Source of the DNA: Pampus argenteus
Lineage: Eukaryota > Chordata > Actinopteri > Scombriformes > Stromateidae
Direction of reading: 5' to 3'
Length of the DNA stretch: 64,000 bases
NCBI GenBank assembly: GCA_036937835.1
Contig: CM072879.1
Location: 11,954,001-12,018,000, forward strand
Shown: positions 49,301-61,991 of the stretch, in pieces
How positions within the stretch are numbered: the stretch's first letter is position 1
How the letters are laid out: every line of letters begins with the position of its first letter
The notes under the pieces: generated by a model
What the model was told of the DNA's origin: nothing
Seen by the model: only the letters and a program-made list of their open reading frames with translations
Database searches by the model: none
Program-made: the position numbers and the translations under genes

Positions 49301-52300
49301 CTTTGTTCATTCAGTGCAGTAAGTTGGTCACCTTCAGTAGATCCTCCAGGCGCATCACTTCCTGCTCCAGGTCCTGTAGTTCCCGGCAGCGGTGCGTCAG
49401 TGACTCCAGCCTCATCAGCAGGCTGTGGATGGCCTCCTCCAGGCTGCTCTCCAGGAAGGCCCTGCTTCCCTCCCCTGCCCAGCTCAGGCTTCCTCCACCC
49501 TCCATTGAGCTCCCACTTGGCGGTACGATTTCTGAAGAAGTCAACCTCTTAACAAGCTGCCTCGTCAGGCTGCCCCCCTCCTCTGTGTCCAGCTCCACAG
49601 GTTTCAGTTCATCGGCGTGGTCTAGGAAAACATCCTCTGGGGCCACCGTAGACAGGTGGCCGTCAGAACACAAGGATGGAGCAGCCGAACCACAGTTGGA
49701 GCCGGAGTTTCGCTGGGACTCTGTGCGCTCCCACTCTGAATCCTCTGCCACCTCAGCTTCATCACTGGCAAGGCTGGCACTGGTCCCGCTACCCTTGCTC
49801 CCTCTACTACCTGTCTCCCCATCTTCTTCATACTCCTCTTCCTCTTCCTCTTCCTCCTCTAAATGCTCCTCTGCGATGGAGTCCTCTCTTGTTGAGAGGA
49901 TCTGTGAAGGTGATGGGTCTAATTCTGGTGGAGTGACAGTGATCTCAGGGTTGGACTGGCCTGGGGAGTGGGAGCTCAGGGCAGGGCTGGGGCTGGGTGT
50001 TGAGCCAGAGGTGTCGGAGAAGGTGAAGGAGAGACGCTTACACTCAGCCACGCCGCAGCCGCCGTTTTCAAAGACATCATCTGGTAAAGTGGACTGAAAG
50101 TGAAGACAGGGGAGTAAACAGGTGTAGCAGAAAATGGAAGATTAAGTCTGTGATGTAGTTCAAAATCAGTGTGTGTACGACAAAAAAGTACAAGAGAATT
50201 AAGTGCTGGCAAAGATCTTCAACATGTTTACTCTTCTTACCTGAGGCAATAAGATAAATCTGAACAAAAAAACGATAATAACAAGACAAATAGCTTAAAG
50301 CATATCATGCAAATAAACATGCAAAACAGCCACACATAGCGTTCTGCAGCCAACAGAAAGGGACTGAACAAGCCTAAGTGTTTCCACAGCAGCAGAAAAG
50401 TAAAATCCCCACCGGGTCAGTGAGGAAGGTGGCACACAAGAGTCAGGTTAGGAGGGCTGAGGGGCCACAACACACTCACATAGACCTCCAGACTGGATTT
50501 GGGCCTTGGCCGGAGTGAGGCCAGGTCGCCAAACGAGCGACTGCGCCTTAGCTTCTCTAGCAGGGTGTCTCGGAGCATGTGCAGGAAGGAGAGGCGCTGG
50601 CGCTCCACAGGAAATGGCCGCCACTTCTTTACACAAATGCGCGCAGGCAAATAGGACAAGGTGTTGGGTATTCGAGTGAGGGCAGGTGAGTGAGATACAA
50701 GAAGGAGGGATAAACGTGTAAAGTGGGACAGAGTGTGGGTAAGGGGTTTTAATGTAGAAATGCAAAGGGGGGGGATAGCAGGGAAATGGGTGAGGGTTAG
50801 TTTAGGGGTAGGACTAGTGTTACTCACACACACACACGATGCATTAACTAAAATAAATTGCAAGATTTGGGGCCATTATTAGGATTTCCATATAGCAGGA
50901 GGTAGTCAAAGCTCAATTTTCAGTTGCAGAGATTATTGAGTCAGCTCAATTCTCCCAGTTACAGGCCTGCCAAATATACAGTTCATTCCCTCTACTGTAG
51001 CATCAGCAGGATGAGCTAAGAGCTACTGTCTCCACCACATCTATCAAGTGAAATGAGGTTTGTGTGTTTTGGACTCACAAAGAAGGACGTGTCCTGGAAG
51101 GTGGGGGTCTCTGGCGTACCCTGGCTGTAGACTGATACTCGTCTCTGAAGTGCCGTGGCTTTGCTCACATTGCCAGATGACAGAGTCAGGTCCTCGACAT
51201 CGAAGGGACTGAAGGAGACAGCAGATCTACTTATAGGCTATGTAAGTAAGTGAGCGCTGCTTGCTATGATTTGTAATAAGCATGTTTCCCCACCAGATGG
51301 CAGGAATCCATAAGACATGAAGACACTAAATTTAACAATTACCGAAGGTGTTCAGCGGTCACCAAATTTGCAGGGATCAAAATAGTTATAGACTGTCTCT
51401 CACAAACCCTACCATACAGCAGTGACACCATCAAAGTGTTGAAAGTCTTATATAAAATATATCAGACATATATGAGGTCATTTCAGTCTGTTATCTAATG
51501 GATACTGTTAATCTGTCAACTCAGGTCCATTAAAGTACCAGTGAAACAAGCTACCTTACAAATTATGCAACATAAAACAAGCTTTTTTACTGCTTGAATA
51601 CTTCTGTTGGCTTAAGTGATATTATTCTGCTGAAGACATTACAGTTTCCTACTCAAAAAGTCTGCAATATAACAAAAACATGCTCGAATAACATTTCAAA
51701 AGACGACTGCTTGTTGTATGTTTTAGAGGATACTTACTACCACGTGACCTCCAGGTTGAGTTTAATGGTCCCCAAGTCGTTGACGTCCACAGCCACCACC
51801 TGAGGCATGGCAGTGAACAGCTCCTTGGTCTCGCAGATCACGCTGCCCACCAGCATGTGAGTGGCCAGGCCCTTCAGCTCTGTCACCTGATTGGGCCAAA
51901 GACAGCATTTATTTATTCATTTACTACTCGGGTCTCGCTTCTTCTCAGAACAAGACACAAAGTGTTTAGTTGCACCAGCTGTGATTTTTATCTCTGACTA
52001 TAGATAAGAAGTCAAACGGAGACTTGTGCAGAATCTACAGTTCACCCAGTTGGACCTGATACGCTTATCAGTCCTGGATAATGTGCATGGAAAAACAAAC
52101 CTGCATATGTGTCGTACATCTGAGTTTCAACTTACACTTTGTTTATTTACTGCCATCAGAGGCACCGAGTTAAGGTTATCAATACCTTGATGTTGATAAG
52201 GTCAGTGATGAGAGGCATGAAGACCATCTCGTCTCCATCCCAACTCTGCCTGGAGTTCACTTCAATTCTCCCCTTTAACTTCCACCTCTGGCGACCGTAC

Positions 52301-55300
52301 CGCATGAAGATCTAAAGTAACAGACGAGAAGGCAGCATAGGAAAGGAAGAAATGAGTCATTATCCAGAAAAAAGAACTAAGCTTTGATAACTGCAAGTTA
52401 ACTCAAGAATAGAGATGGATTAATCACACTCTACAGTTAGTAGAGTCACCTGGAAATAGCCTTGTCCAAAATGTTTAAATCTGAAAACTGTGTACGTGTT
52501 CTTTGGTTGTGTCCCAGTTTGATGGACTAAATAAGATTCTGGAGATATCCCTGCAGATTAATCCTAAAACAGCAGTACTGAGAGTAATCCCCGAAGACCT
52601 AGATTCATGCTTAAATATTCTTTTGGTTACAGCATAAGACGTATAACTGGACATTGACTCAGCAAAGATGCACCTTCCATATGCAACTTTATTGTTGTCC
52701 CATCCACTCTTATAACTTACTCACTTACTTGTTTGTTTGCATTTATTGTTTTTATCTTTCTTTGGTCATTTTTGAGGGGTTCTGTTTGTTTGTTTGTTTG
52801 TTTGTTTACTGTCTGCCTTCTGCAATTCGCATGCGGAAGATCATTTATGTAAACTGCTGCGAGCAAATGGAAACAAACCGACAACAAGTTGGTTGCAAAA
52901 TGTTTACATCTGAACTAAACTTGAGTTGCTAAATCTCCCACATGATGAACTTGCCTCATACTGGTCTCCAGGACAAAGTCTTGCAAAGCCAGCCAAACCT
53001 GTAAGAGAGAAGGGTTTTACATTTTTTTTTCTTTATACGCACAGGAATGAAGAAACTGACATGATGTGGGTTACCACAACTTCTGCAATCTTAGCTGACT
53101 TTCTAATCCACGGTGACAACAGAGAGGTTCACTTTCCCACTTCAATAATCATAGCTTTTGGCTTATGATGGATATATTGCTTGTTTCAGGACTGTGTGGA
53201 CATGCTCTGAATAATAAGTTGTCAGTGCATCACCAAAACACCCGAAACAATAATGAATAAATGACTTCCATTTCAATTGGGTATACTTCTCGTTTCTAAG
53301 CCTTTTTCTTAGGAGAAATCATATCTCACCCTTCATTTTGATATGAAACTCCCCGAGCAGGTTCTCCAGTTCGCTCTCAAACGTGCTCATGTTCTGTAGA
53401 GGATAGATAGATAGATAAAGATAACATGCAAAGATAAAAATAATCACGTAAACAGCCATTTGTCACACAGGACAAGAACAACAATAGCAATCACGTTTTC
53501 TCTGGAAAGTTTGACAAAGCCAGTCAACACTAAACTGCAAAGGAGGCAGAATGGTTGGTCTGAGCCCCGAGGACAGGTGATGAAAGGTGTGTGTGTGTTT
53601 TAGTGGGACTTAAAGGTCATTATGTAAGTATGTTGTTTCACATGTTGGTGTTTACCATTGTGTATACTGACTTTATGTCTTTAGGTGTCATTTAACATCA
53701 TGAAATATTTTATTACGATTATATTTCAGGTACTAAGATGTTTTATTTAATTGATAATACCAATTCCACAGTATAAAAATACTCCTTCACAAGTTAAAGC
53801 CTTGCATACAATATCATTTTGATATATACATTTAGAAATTAAATGCACTACATTGAGGTGTAAAGTAGCATTGAAGTACAGTACATGTACTTTGTTACGT
53901 TGTTGTTGATGTTCTAAATCAGTACCTCAGTGTATTCTTTGTACCGACGGTTGACCTCTGCAATGCTCTCCTTGGTGCCTTTGGTGGAGGGAGAGGAGGA
54001 GAAGGCTTGCTTCATCCGGCTGGCACCGTCCCTCAGACGGCTCTGGATGCAGAACGCCTCGTAGAGCTCGTCCACCTGAACACACACAAACACAGACACG
54101 CCTTTCTTCTTTAGTAAATGCACCACAAAGAAAAGCATGCATTCATACACATGCAAAGTTTTACATTAATCAGTGCACAAACGCACACATAAGAGGGAAC
54201 GAAGCATGTCAAGGAGAAAAGACGAAGAGGCTGACAAGGTAGAAACAACAAAAGAGATGATGGGAAAAGAAATTAGAGTAATATCAAACAATGATTTACA
54301 GACAGAACGAGAGACATCAAAAGAGACAAGACAGAGACAAACAGATAAGGAGCAAATATTCCTGAAGTGCCTTAGTGAACAGATACAGCTGGTATGCATC
54401 GATGTAACTGTAGCCTCCAGTTGCAGACGCTGCACCGTCCCAGTCTGCGACCCCAGTGGGACACTCCCAAAGCGGGGGAACAACAGACGGTGTTTAGAGC
54501 TCATTTGGAGACGTCTGCCTGGCTTCGGTTTGCACCACCAGCCTCATATCACCCAAAACCACATGGAGAGAGACGAACTCCATCGACATCCTCCACCCTG
54601 CTTTCTTACTGTGAGCTGCGATGTGATGTGAAATTATCAGAATAAGATGGTGTTCATAACCTCAGCGTCAGGCACCAGTGATCAAGAAAGGCTTTTATAG
54701 AGCCCTTAGTAGAGTGTCATTTTCTCCATGATCTTCAAATGTAGGGGATGAAACATGCTTCAGGATAATAAGGCACCTGGGCAGCATGGTAATGAAAGGC
54801 GGGACCTTCTGTGATAGCATAGGAACAACAGATATTGGGAAGTAATTGTTATATCAAGCATTTTGCACTGTTTAAATATTTTAGTACAATACTCAAGTTG
54901 GAGGCAAAAGCTATTATGTTTTCATTTTTTAATCATCAGCACTGGAAAAGCCTGTATTTTACTATTTCACTCCATGGTCCATGGAAGAACATTTCTGTTT
55001 AAAGAGCATCAAAGTTAAAATGTTTTAAAAACTGACACTTCCTTTTGTTAGTGTTTATGTTTTTTATCATCTTTTCATCTAATAAAGTGCACTTTAGCTT
55101 TTTTTTTTTTTTTTTAAGTGTAAAAATGGGCACAATCAATCAATAAGTTTAAATGATAATCTCAGAGTCATTATTCCCAGAAAACCCAATCAAACAACAA
55201 TCAACAAATTTTCAGGTTGCTGTCCATCTAATTAAATATGATCGAAGTGGCTTCCGGGTGAAACAAAACACCTCTGGTGAGACTCATCAAAGGCAAATAT

Positions 55301-58300
55301 TGCAGCTTGCCTGACGAGAGCGCTGAAATATTGATGCCCCACGCTCTTTATGTCACTCATTAGGGAGAAGCGGGAGAAAATGGGCCATTCTGGCTCCTGC
55401 TGTCCTAGCAGCATCTCTGAGTGTTTGTCTTCATGTCTGAAGCTCACACTGCCGGCGTGTTTGAGACTATTTATGTGGACGTGTTCAGATGTGAAATGGA
55501 GAGCATGATGTTTTTTTGCTGAGGTGGGTGGGCATACTCACATGAGGGTTTATGATATAAAGTGAAATGCTGCTGTGGTTTGCAGCGGGATGTTTCTGTT
55601 TGGGATGGGTAATGTCTGATGACGTTATAATGACTTATCGTGGCTTACATACATACATACAAAAAGACAAGCAGCCACCTTCAGCACTCCCCTCCCCCGA
55701 CTGGGACCCAGCCCCGTCTGTCTGTCTGTGGTATGTGGTGTATGCGGTGGGGCTGCAGCAGCTGAGCTGAGCCAGCTATAACACACCCTCCAAGCCACAA
55801 CTGTTATTCTCAGCTCTCTGCCCGCTATAGAGATGGTCCAGAGTCACAATCAACAGCTTTATAACAAGATTGTTTACAACAAAACAAAGGAAAAACACGT
55901 GCATCACACTGAAACTATTTTTGAATTTTAGTTAGTAATGAAGAGCTGGAACTGCATGTTGGAAAGAAGTGAACTTTTGCACTGAACAAGTGGAGAAATA
56001 CTACGTTATTGTCCTCTGAATGAGTAGGTGACTACAATGAGTTCAATTCATCTGGAGGAAACATGTGCGCTTCAGTAACAAAAAGGGGCCTTCGCAAACT
56101 GGAACTGATGAATAGCAATCATGCTGCTCAAGCAATCAGTAATCATATCATTATCAACTAATTAAGCAAATTTTTTGCTCCCAATTACAATAAACTCTTG
56201 CTGCCTTCAAAAAAAAAAATGTCCTTCTGAAGGTCAGCCAAGCTCTGCTCCAGAGGATGACCGTCAGCATATTGTGGTGCCACGGGCTCATTTCACCCTC
56301 AGAAAAATAATATATATATATATATAATAGCAGCTGAGGACACATAATACATAACACCAGTGTGCTCATTTAAAGGGTTAGTTCAACACAATCAATCCTT
56401 GTTTAATATTCATCCCATTAAAAAAAAAATCCCACATCTGACCCTTCTTAATTAACTCTTGCCAGATGTTAAAAAGAGATATTTAATGTAAATGTATTCT
56501 AAATTACATCCTCTATTGGACTCAGAGTCCCTTATTAATTACAGCTCACTGGGATGATAAAACCTGCATGGCTCAGAGATCTAGTGAGGGATTATGGGAA
56601 ATTCTTTATTGGGGAATCAATTATGCCCTGGGTGAGGATAATAAAGCGTTTACTGAGGATGAAATCTATGTCTGTCTGAATGTCTGAAATCTGTTTTTGT
56701 ATTTTCAAGTCCAAGTCTAAGATGGTCCTTATATGATGTGAACAAATGATGCTTACTTGAGTTTTAAAGGATTGTTTCTACTGTCTATCTGGTTTTAAAT
56801 TGTGGGGATTTTGAATATGAGCGGAGAATCTTTAGGATATAGCAGGAATCCTCTTAAGATATGGCCATTATCAGAGTAAAATGGTGCACGTACGGACACA
56901 TGCACACACACACACACACACCCCCTTTCTGCCAGGGGGCAACTGATTATAAGGAGATTAAAACAGGCAGGCCACATCAAACAGCATCAAACATACAAGC
57001 CCCTCTCTGGGGAACTGGGAGTGAGTCTGTTAGTGGCAAGATTCAAGATAGGAGTGGAAAACAAAAAGGGCCCTATATTAAAAAATAATGACATGCAAAG
57101 TATTCACATTCATTTTGGATTGAATTTGGCGCACGATTAACACACACAAACGCTCTCAGGGGAAGAGGCGGCGCCTGGCAGCCGCACATCCCGCCTTCAA
57201 TCTCTGTCACTCATCTCTTTAATGATGCCCCGTTGAAAATAAAGACCAACACATATACATACAAACACTTACATACATCATATACTCTATCCCATGCAGG
57301 ACATCATAGGGGCTGTATTGTGCCACCTGCTTCTTTTGTGTGTGCCAATTACTGCTCGGACATCTGCAGTCAGCTGGCAGCACGAACAGGAACAAAAGAC
57401 GCGGCTGATGTGAATCACAAACACACACACACACACACACTCACTACCAACTTGCTGATAGATGATTGTTAAGTCATCCTTCACGCCAGCTGTATCACAC
57501 AAAGAGACACGCCTGTGCCTGAGCACAAGTACCGACAAACAAGCACACACCTACTGTAGCTCACAGCTGCTGAAACACTGAACGTCCCGTTAGAGATACA
57601 GCTTGATTAACTGCAAGATATTTTTATATTGTCCTGCTCTTTTCAATTTATTCATACTGTGTGTTTTTGTTATATATGATGTATGCATGTGTATGATGCT
57701 GACATATTTAATGACTTTACACATTCATTTTCATAATAAGTAGGAGTCATGTGTTATTTTGCCATAAAAAGTAGGTAAATAAAATCTACCTTTCATCTTA
57801 CAATCCACACACAGGTCAGTCCTATTTACCTATTTCCTGTATCTCTATACTGAGGCAGCGACTTCTGTCTCTGTCTCATATTCATGGTTATCAATATGGT
57901 TTCCTCACAACCCTGAGACAAATACGCGACAGCAGCACGAATCATCAGTCATAGTGTAACTGTCATAAGTGGATGAGGTCATATTTGTGTGTGTTTTAAT
58001 TCCCTGACCTCAATGCTTTTGTGGTTGGCTGATTCTCTTAGCTGAACACACTACAAGTGATCTCACTCGATAGCTATCTGCTGATACTGAGGTTTGGAAA
58101 TGGACCTGGTGACCTTGTGTGTGTGTGTGTGTGTGTTTGTGTGTGTGGCGCGAAGTCAAGTTTGTTTACATGGCAGGCAGAGGGCTTCCAGGACTGATAG
58201 TGAACTCAGCATTGCCATGATGACTAGTTTACAAAACTAATGTCAAAAATGTACTAAAGTCTCAACACAAAGGTTTAAGATTTTTTTGCAACTATTTTAT

Positions 58301-61300
58301 CTCCAGCCAATAACCTACACAGGTGAGTTCAATGAAAAGATGAGGGTGTGGTGAAGGAGCACTTTGTATGTGTGTGTTGATAATGAAAGACCACAGAGAG
58401 AGCTAGATTTAACTTTCTACTCATTTGTGCTTTTTACCTGCCTGACATGATAACAGTCCCTCACTGTTTCAAATATTTACAAGTGCGTTTGAATCTATTT
58501 TTGTACAGGAAGAACAGAGTTTGTCTGATAATGTTGAATGTTAAGGAGAAAGTGTATTTGTTTTCTCTAAAACTCACAAGTCAGAATCTGCCTGCGTTTT
58601 TTTTTTCTTTGTTATTATAGTCAAAGTGCAGCATGCATGCACATATAGTTTCTCAAAAATCCAAATATGTGTCATCAGACATTTTTCCTCCATTTCTTCT
58701 CATCTTTTTGTGTTTAAGGACTTGTCAATCTCTCCCCACTATAGCCTACTAACTGCCCTGACCCAGATTCGCTGTCGTCTTCAACTCTTCAGAAACACTT
58801 GCGAGGCACAAATCTGTCTCTTTGTCTTCTGTTGTATGTGTTTGTTTTTGGACATCTGAAGGTGAGTTTTTATTGTCTGTCTGGGTGTATGTGACCATGA
58901 AGGGTTAACATCACACAGTAGATGACTCCCTTGAGCTCCTTAGGACTTCAAAGTCTCCGTTTATGGGTAACCATGGTTACCATTGGAACGGCGCTGTTGT
59001 TTGGGCGTGTGTGTTCTGATTGCCTGCTGTCACGTCTGATTTGACGCACAGCGAGGGAGACCACTGGACTACAAAAGGGGACGTGGAAGAGAAGTCACAG
59101 AGCCTCGCACCATGCTGGGGATTAATGTCCCCAACTGGCAACCTGGGAGGAGACTACAAAGGAGGGTGGAAGGGAAAAAAAGTTACCCTACCTGGCAACC
59201 TTGGCGGGGATGTTTTTGCCTAAACCATAAAACAGTTTGAATTGTTCCTAATACATCAACACATGAACCAGAAGAGCTGGAAAAAAATCTGTCTGGAAAA
59301 ATCTGTCAAACCAACTTAAACAAAGTCAGCGGAGCGTGGCGTACAACTGCAGCCTTACTGAAAAACTAAAATTATCACCCCTCCTTTTGTCAGAAGGATA
59401 GGTTAAAGGACAAGTGTTGTGCACATTTCCATGTCTATATTTATATTCTGGAGCTCTACTAGTACCTATATTTGCATGATTTATATTTATTTTATCATCT
59501 CTGAAATAGGCTGTTTTAGGCCCTGTTTCTTCAAGACCCTCCTCCTGATGAGCCCACTCCGTCGTGATTGGCCAGCTTCAGGAAGGTCGGGAGGCTACGT
59601 AAACATACAATAGTAGGATTTCACTTATTTTTTTCATTCTTTACTCGAAATGGAAACTGTGGTGAAATATGCAAGTGGACATGAACAAACCATAACAACA
59701 GAGGCGGAACAGATGGTTGTTTGCACAAACAATCTGACGTCATCACGAGGAGGAAGTAAAAGCTACAATGACTATTAGGGAGCATACACTTAAGCAACAC
59801 TTAATGTCAGCTTTTCCAAGGTGCAGGACAGTGATGTAGAGGAAAAGAAGATCAGACTGAAGACTCTTCACCTTCAAACTAAATAAATATATAAAAGAGT
59901 TCTTACCTTACTCATGTGAAACTCCAGACGTCTCATGTACCTTTCAATGGTTTTGATTTGCTGCAGACAGGAAGGACCAAGAATTTACAGGAGCTCATGA
60001 GAACATGGCTACACATAGTTTACAGCTACAAAAATAATATATTTATGTCCATATTAGAGGATATTATGTGGTACAGTTTGCAAAACAGAGCTTATGTGTC
60101 AAAAAGGGACATTTGGGATTTTCTACCTCATTGCCTTTTTCATGTATTATTTCTCAAATCTTGTTTTTTTTCTTTTTCCCTTCCTCCCCTTCATCTATTT
60201 TCTACATCAAAGATTCCCCCAACGTACACCAAACCTTGGGGTGGTTGTTACAGTAACACCCTCCCCCTCATCAACTCACCTTGTCAAGATCGTACAGCAC
60301 TCCCTGAAGAGAAAAAACACACACATTCACACAGTTAGTACAGGAGGACGGCACTGTTGAGGGTGTTTAAGTAATTCAATGCAGATTGCAGTTGTCTGGC
60401 ATCAAAGAAAATAATCCCATTAGTGTGCAGTATGTGTGTGAGACTTAATGATGTGCCTGAAAACCAAACAGATATAGACACTTCACATATTTTTTAAACC
60501 CTCGGGCTACCAAATCTGCCATCATGCAAGTTGTAAACATGGAAATCATTTCTTCCGTCTTATCTATAGGATGTGAACGCAGCATAAACTGTAGCTTGAT
60601 ATGTAAATTGGTGGACAATTGTTTCTCACCAGACGGGAGTTCCTCTTCATGTCCTTCATCAGAGACATGAGTTTGTCCAGCTCTGTCTGATGAACTTCTA
60701 GATACTCACTATGGGACAAAACAAAAACAACAAAAAGCAACAGAATATTAACACATTAGTATATAAATATTTGCAGAGTCATGTAAATATATGTCGACAA
60801 CTTTAAACAGGCTGGAGAGATACAATTTAAAGAAACAAGTATAATTTTAGTGTTACTCACTCCAGGCCTTGTTTGAGTGCAGTGTAAACTTCCTCCAGTC
60901 TTTTGGGCTGCGGCTCTCTGGAGCTGCTGCCTCCCTTGTGACCTGACAGGTGGGGCTTCTTTGGCTTGGACTGAGGCTTCTTCTGCACTGCCGTGTTCCC
61001 CATGAAAGAGTTACACCTATACACACACACACACACGCACACACACAGTATTTTTCTTTCTGTTGGCTGAAAAAAAGGCTATTTTCACTTCTACTGAGGA
61101 CCTAAAGGTGCTCATAGTTAGGAGTTACTCACACAGACACAATATCATATTGTATAGTATATATTTATCACAGCATTTTCACAGTGTGTCGGAAAATCGG
61201 GCCTGCCGGCTGCCTATAGTATGAAAGTGTTAGATGAGATTTCTTTATTATTTTACAATATCCCGAACAGACTCTTGGGCCAGTCTCCGCATGAATCATC

Positions 61301-61946
61301 TCATTTGTCAGATGGAGACGGCTCATCGAGTCTGTTGATAACTCAATCATACAAGACCGACTCTTTTGGCCTACATGTTATTCAACTAGCATGAGTCAAA
61401 TATGGACATATACACACAAGACTGCCAATCACACAAACTGTGGTGAACTCTTCATCAATCACAGAGGACTGCCAAATAACAAGTACGCATATACTCCACT
61501 TTCTGTGTTTGGCTGCTGTTTTTCTCAGTTCTCAGAAAATATTTGTCATTCCTGCTTAAAAAAAATGATGACAATTAATTAAGTATTTGTCAAAATTGTT
61601 GGCAGTTAATTGTTTCAGATCTATTTCTAAGCCTTCGTTTCTGTGTTCAAATAATCATTCCTCATTTTAGGTCACACTCATGCACCCACTCGTGCAATTT
61701 CAGCTTTTAAAATCATTACAAAAATCGAGTTGACAAATGACATTTCCCTAGACTTAATGAAATGAAATCCAGAGTCATCTCAGGGATAACAGCGACAACC
61801 AATTCCAGTGCCTGACAAGTTGGACCGTGCCAGGGAACGTAGCACATCTCCGGCCTAAGCTAACACAAATCTAGGCCACCGCTGAATGAGCGCTGCGTAG
61901 CCTTGGGGTCACGCAAGCTGTAGTGCAGGAGGGTCTCTTGGCAGAG

Positions 61947-61991
<45 letters not shown>

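Larger units (their letters stand above)
54076..59906 (-). other. ripor2 intron 5 (5.8 kb)
   Basis: This is the largest intron in the gene. It contains CA/GT microsatellites (56902-56920, 57419-57440, 58116-58147), poly-T/A runs and short non-conserved open frames. No exon with family similarity is found. Confidence 0.8.

Noticed and set aside
49303..50097. 264-codon plus-strand open frame
   Set aside because: It is antisense to the large ripor2 exon 13, whose minus-strand frame is clearly the conserved one. It is Ser/Leu-rich, as expected for a shadow frame.
53830..53905. Possible further copy of the aagtactt-type repeat
   Set aside because: Only short TACTT/AAGTA words match, which is too weak to call.
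54173..54631. 152-codon plus-strand open frame in ripor2 intron 5
   Set aside because: The composition is Lys/Glu/Arg/Thr-rich from a purine-rich stretch. No homology is recognised and no splice or promoter context supports it.
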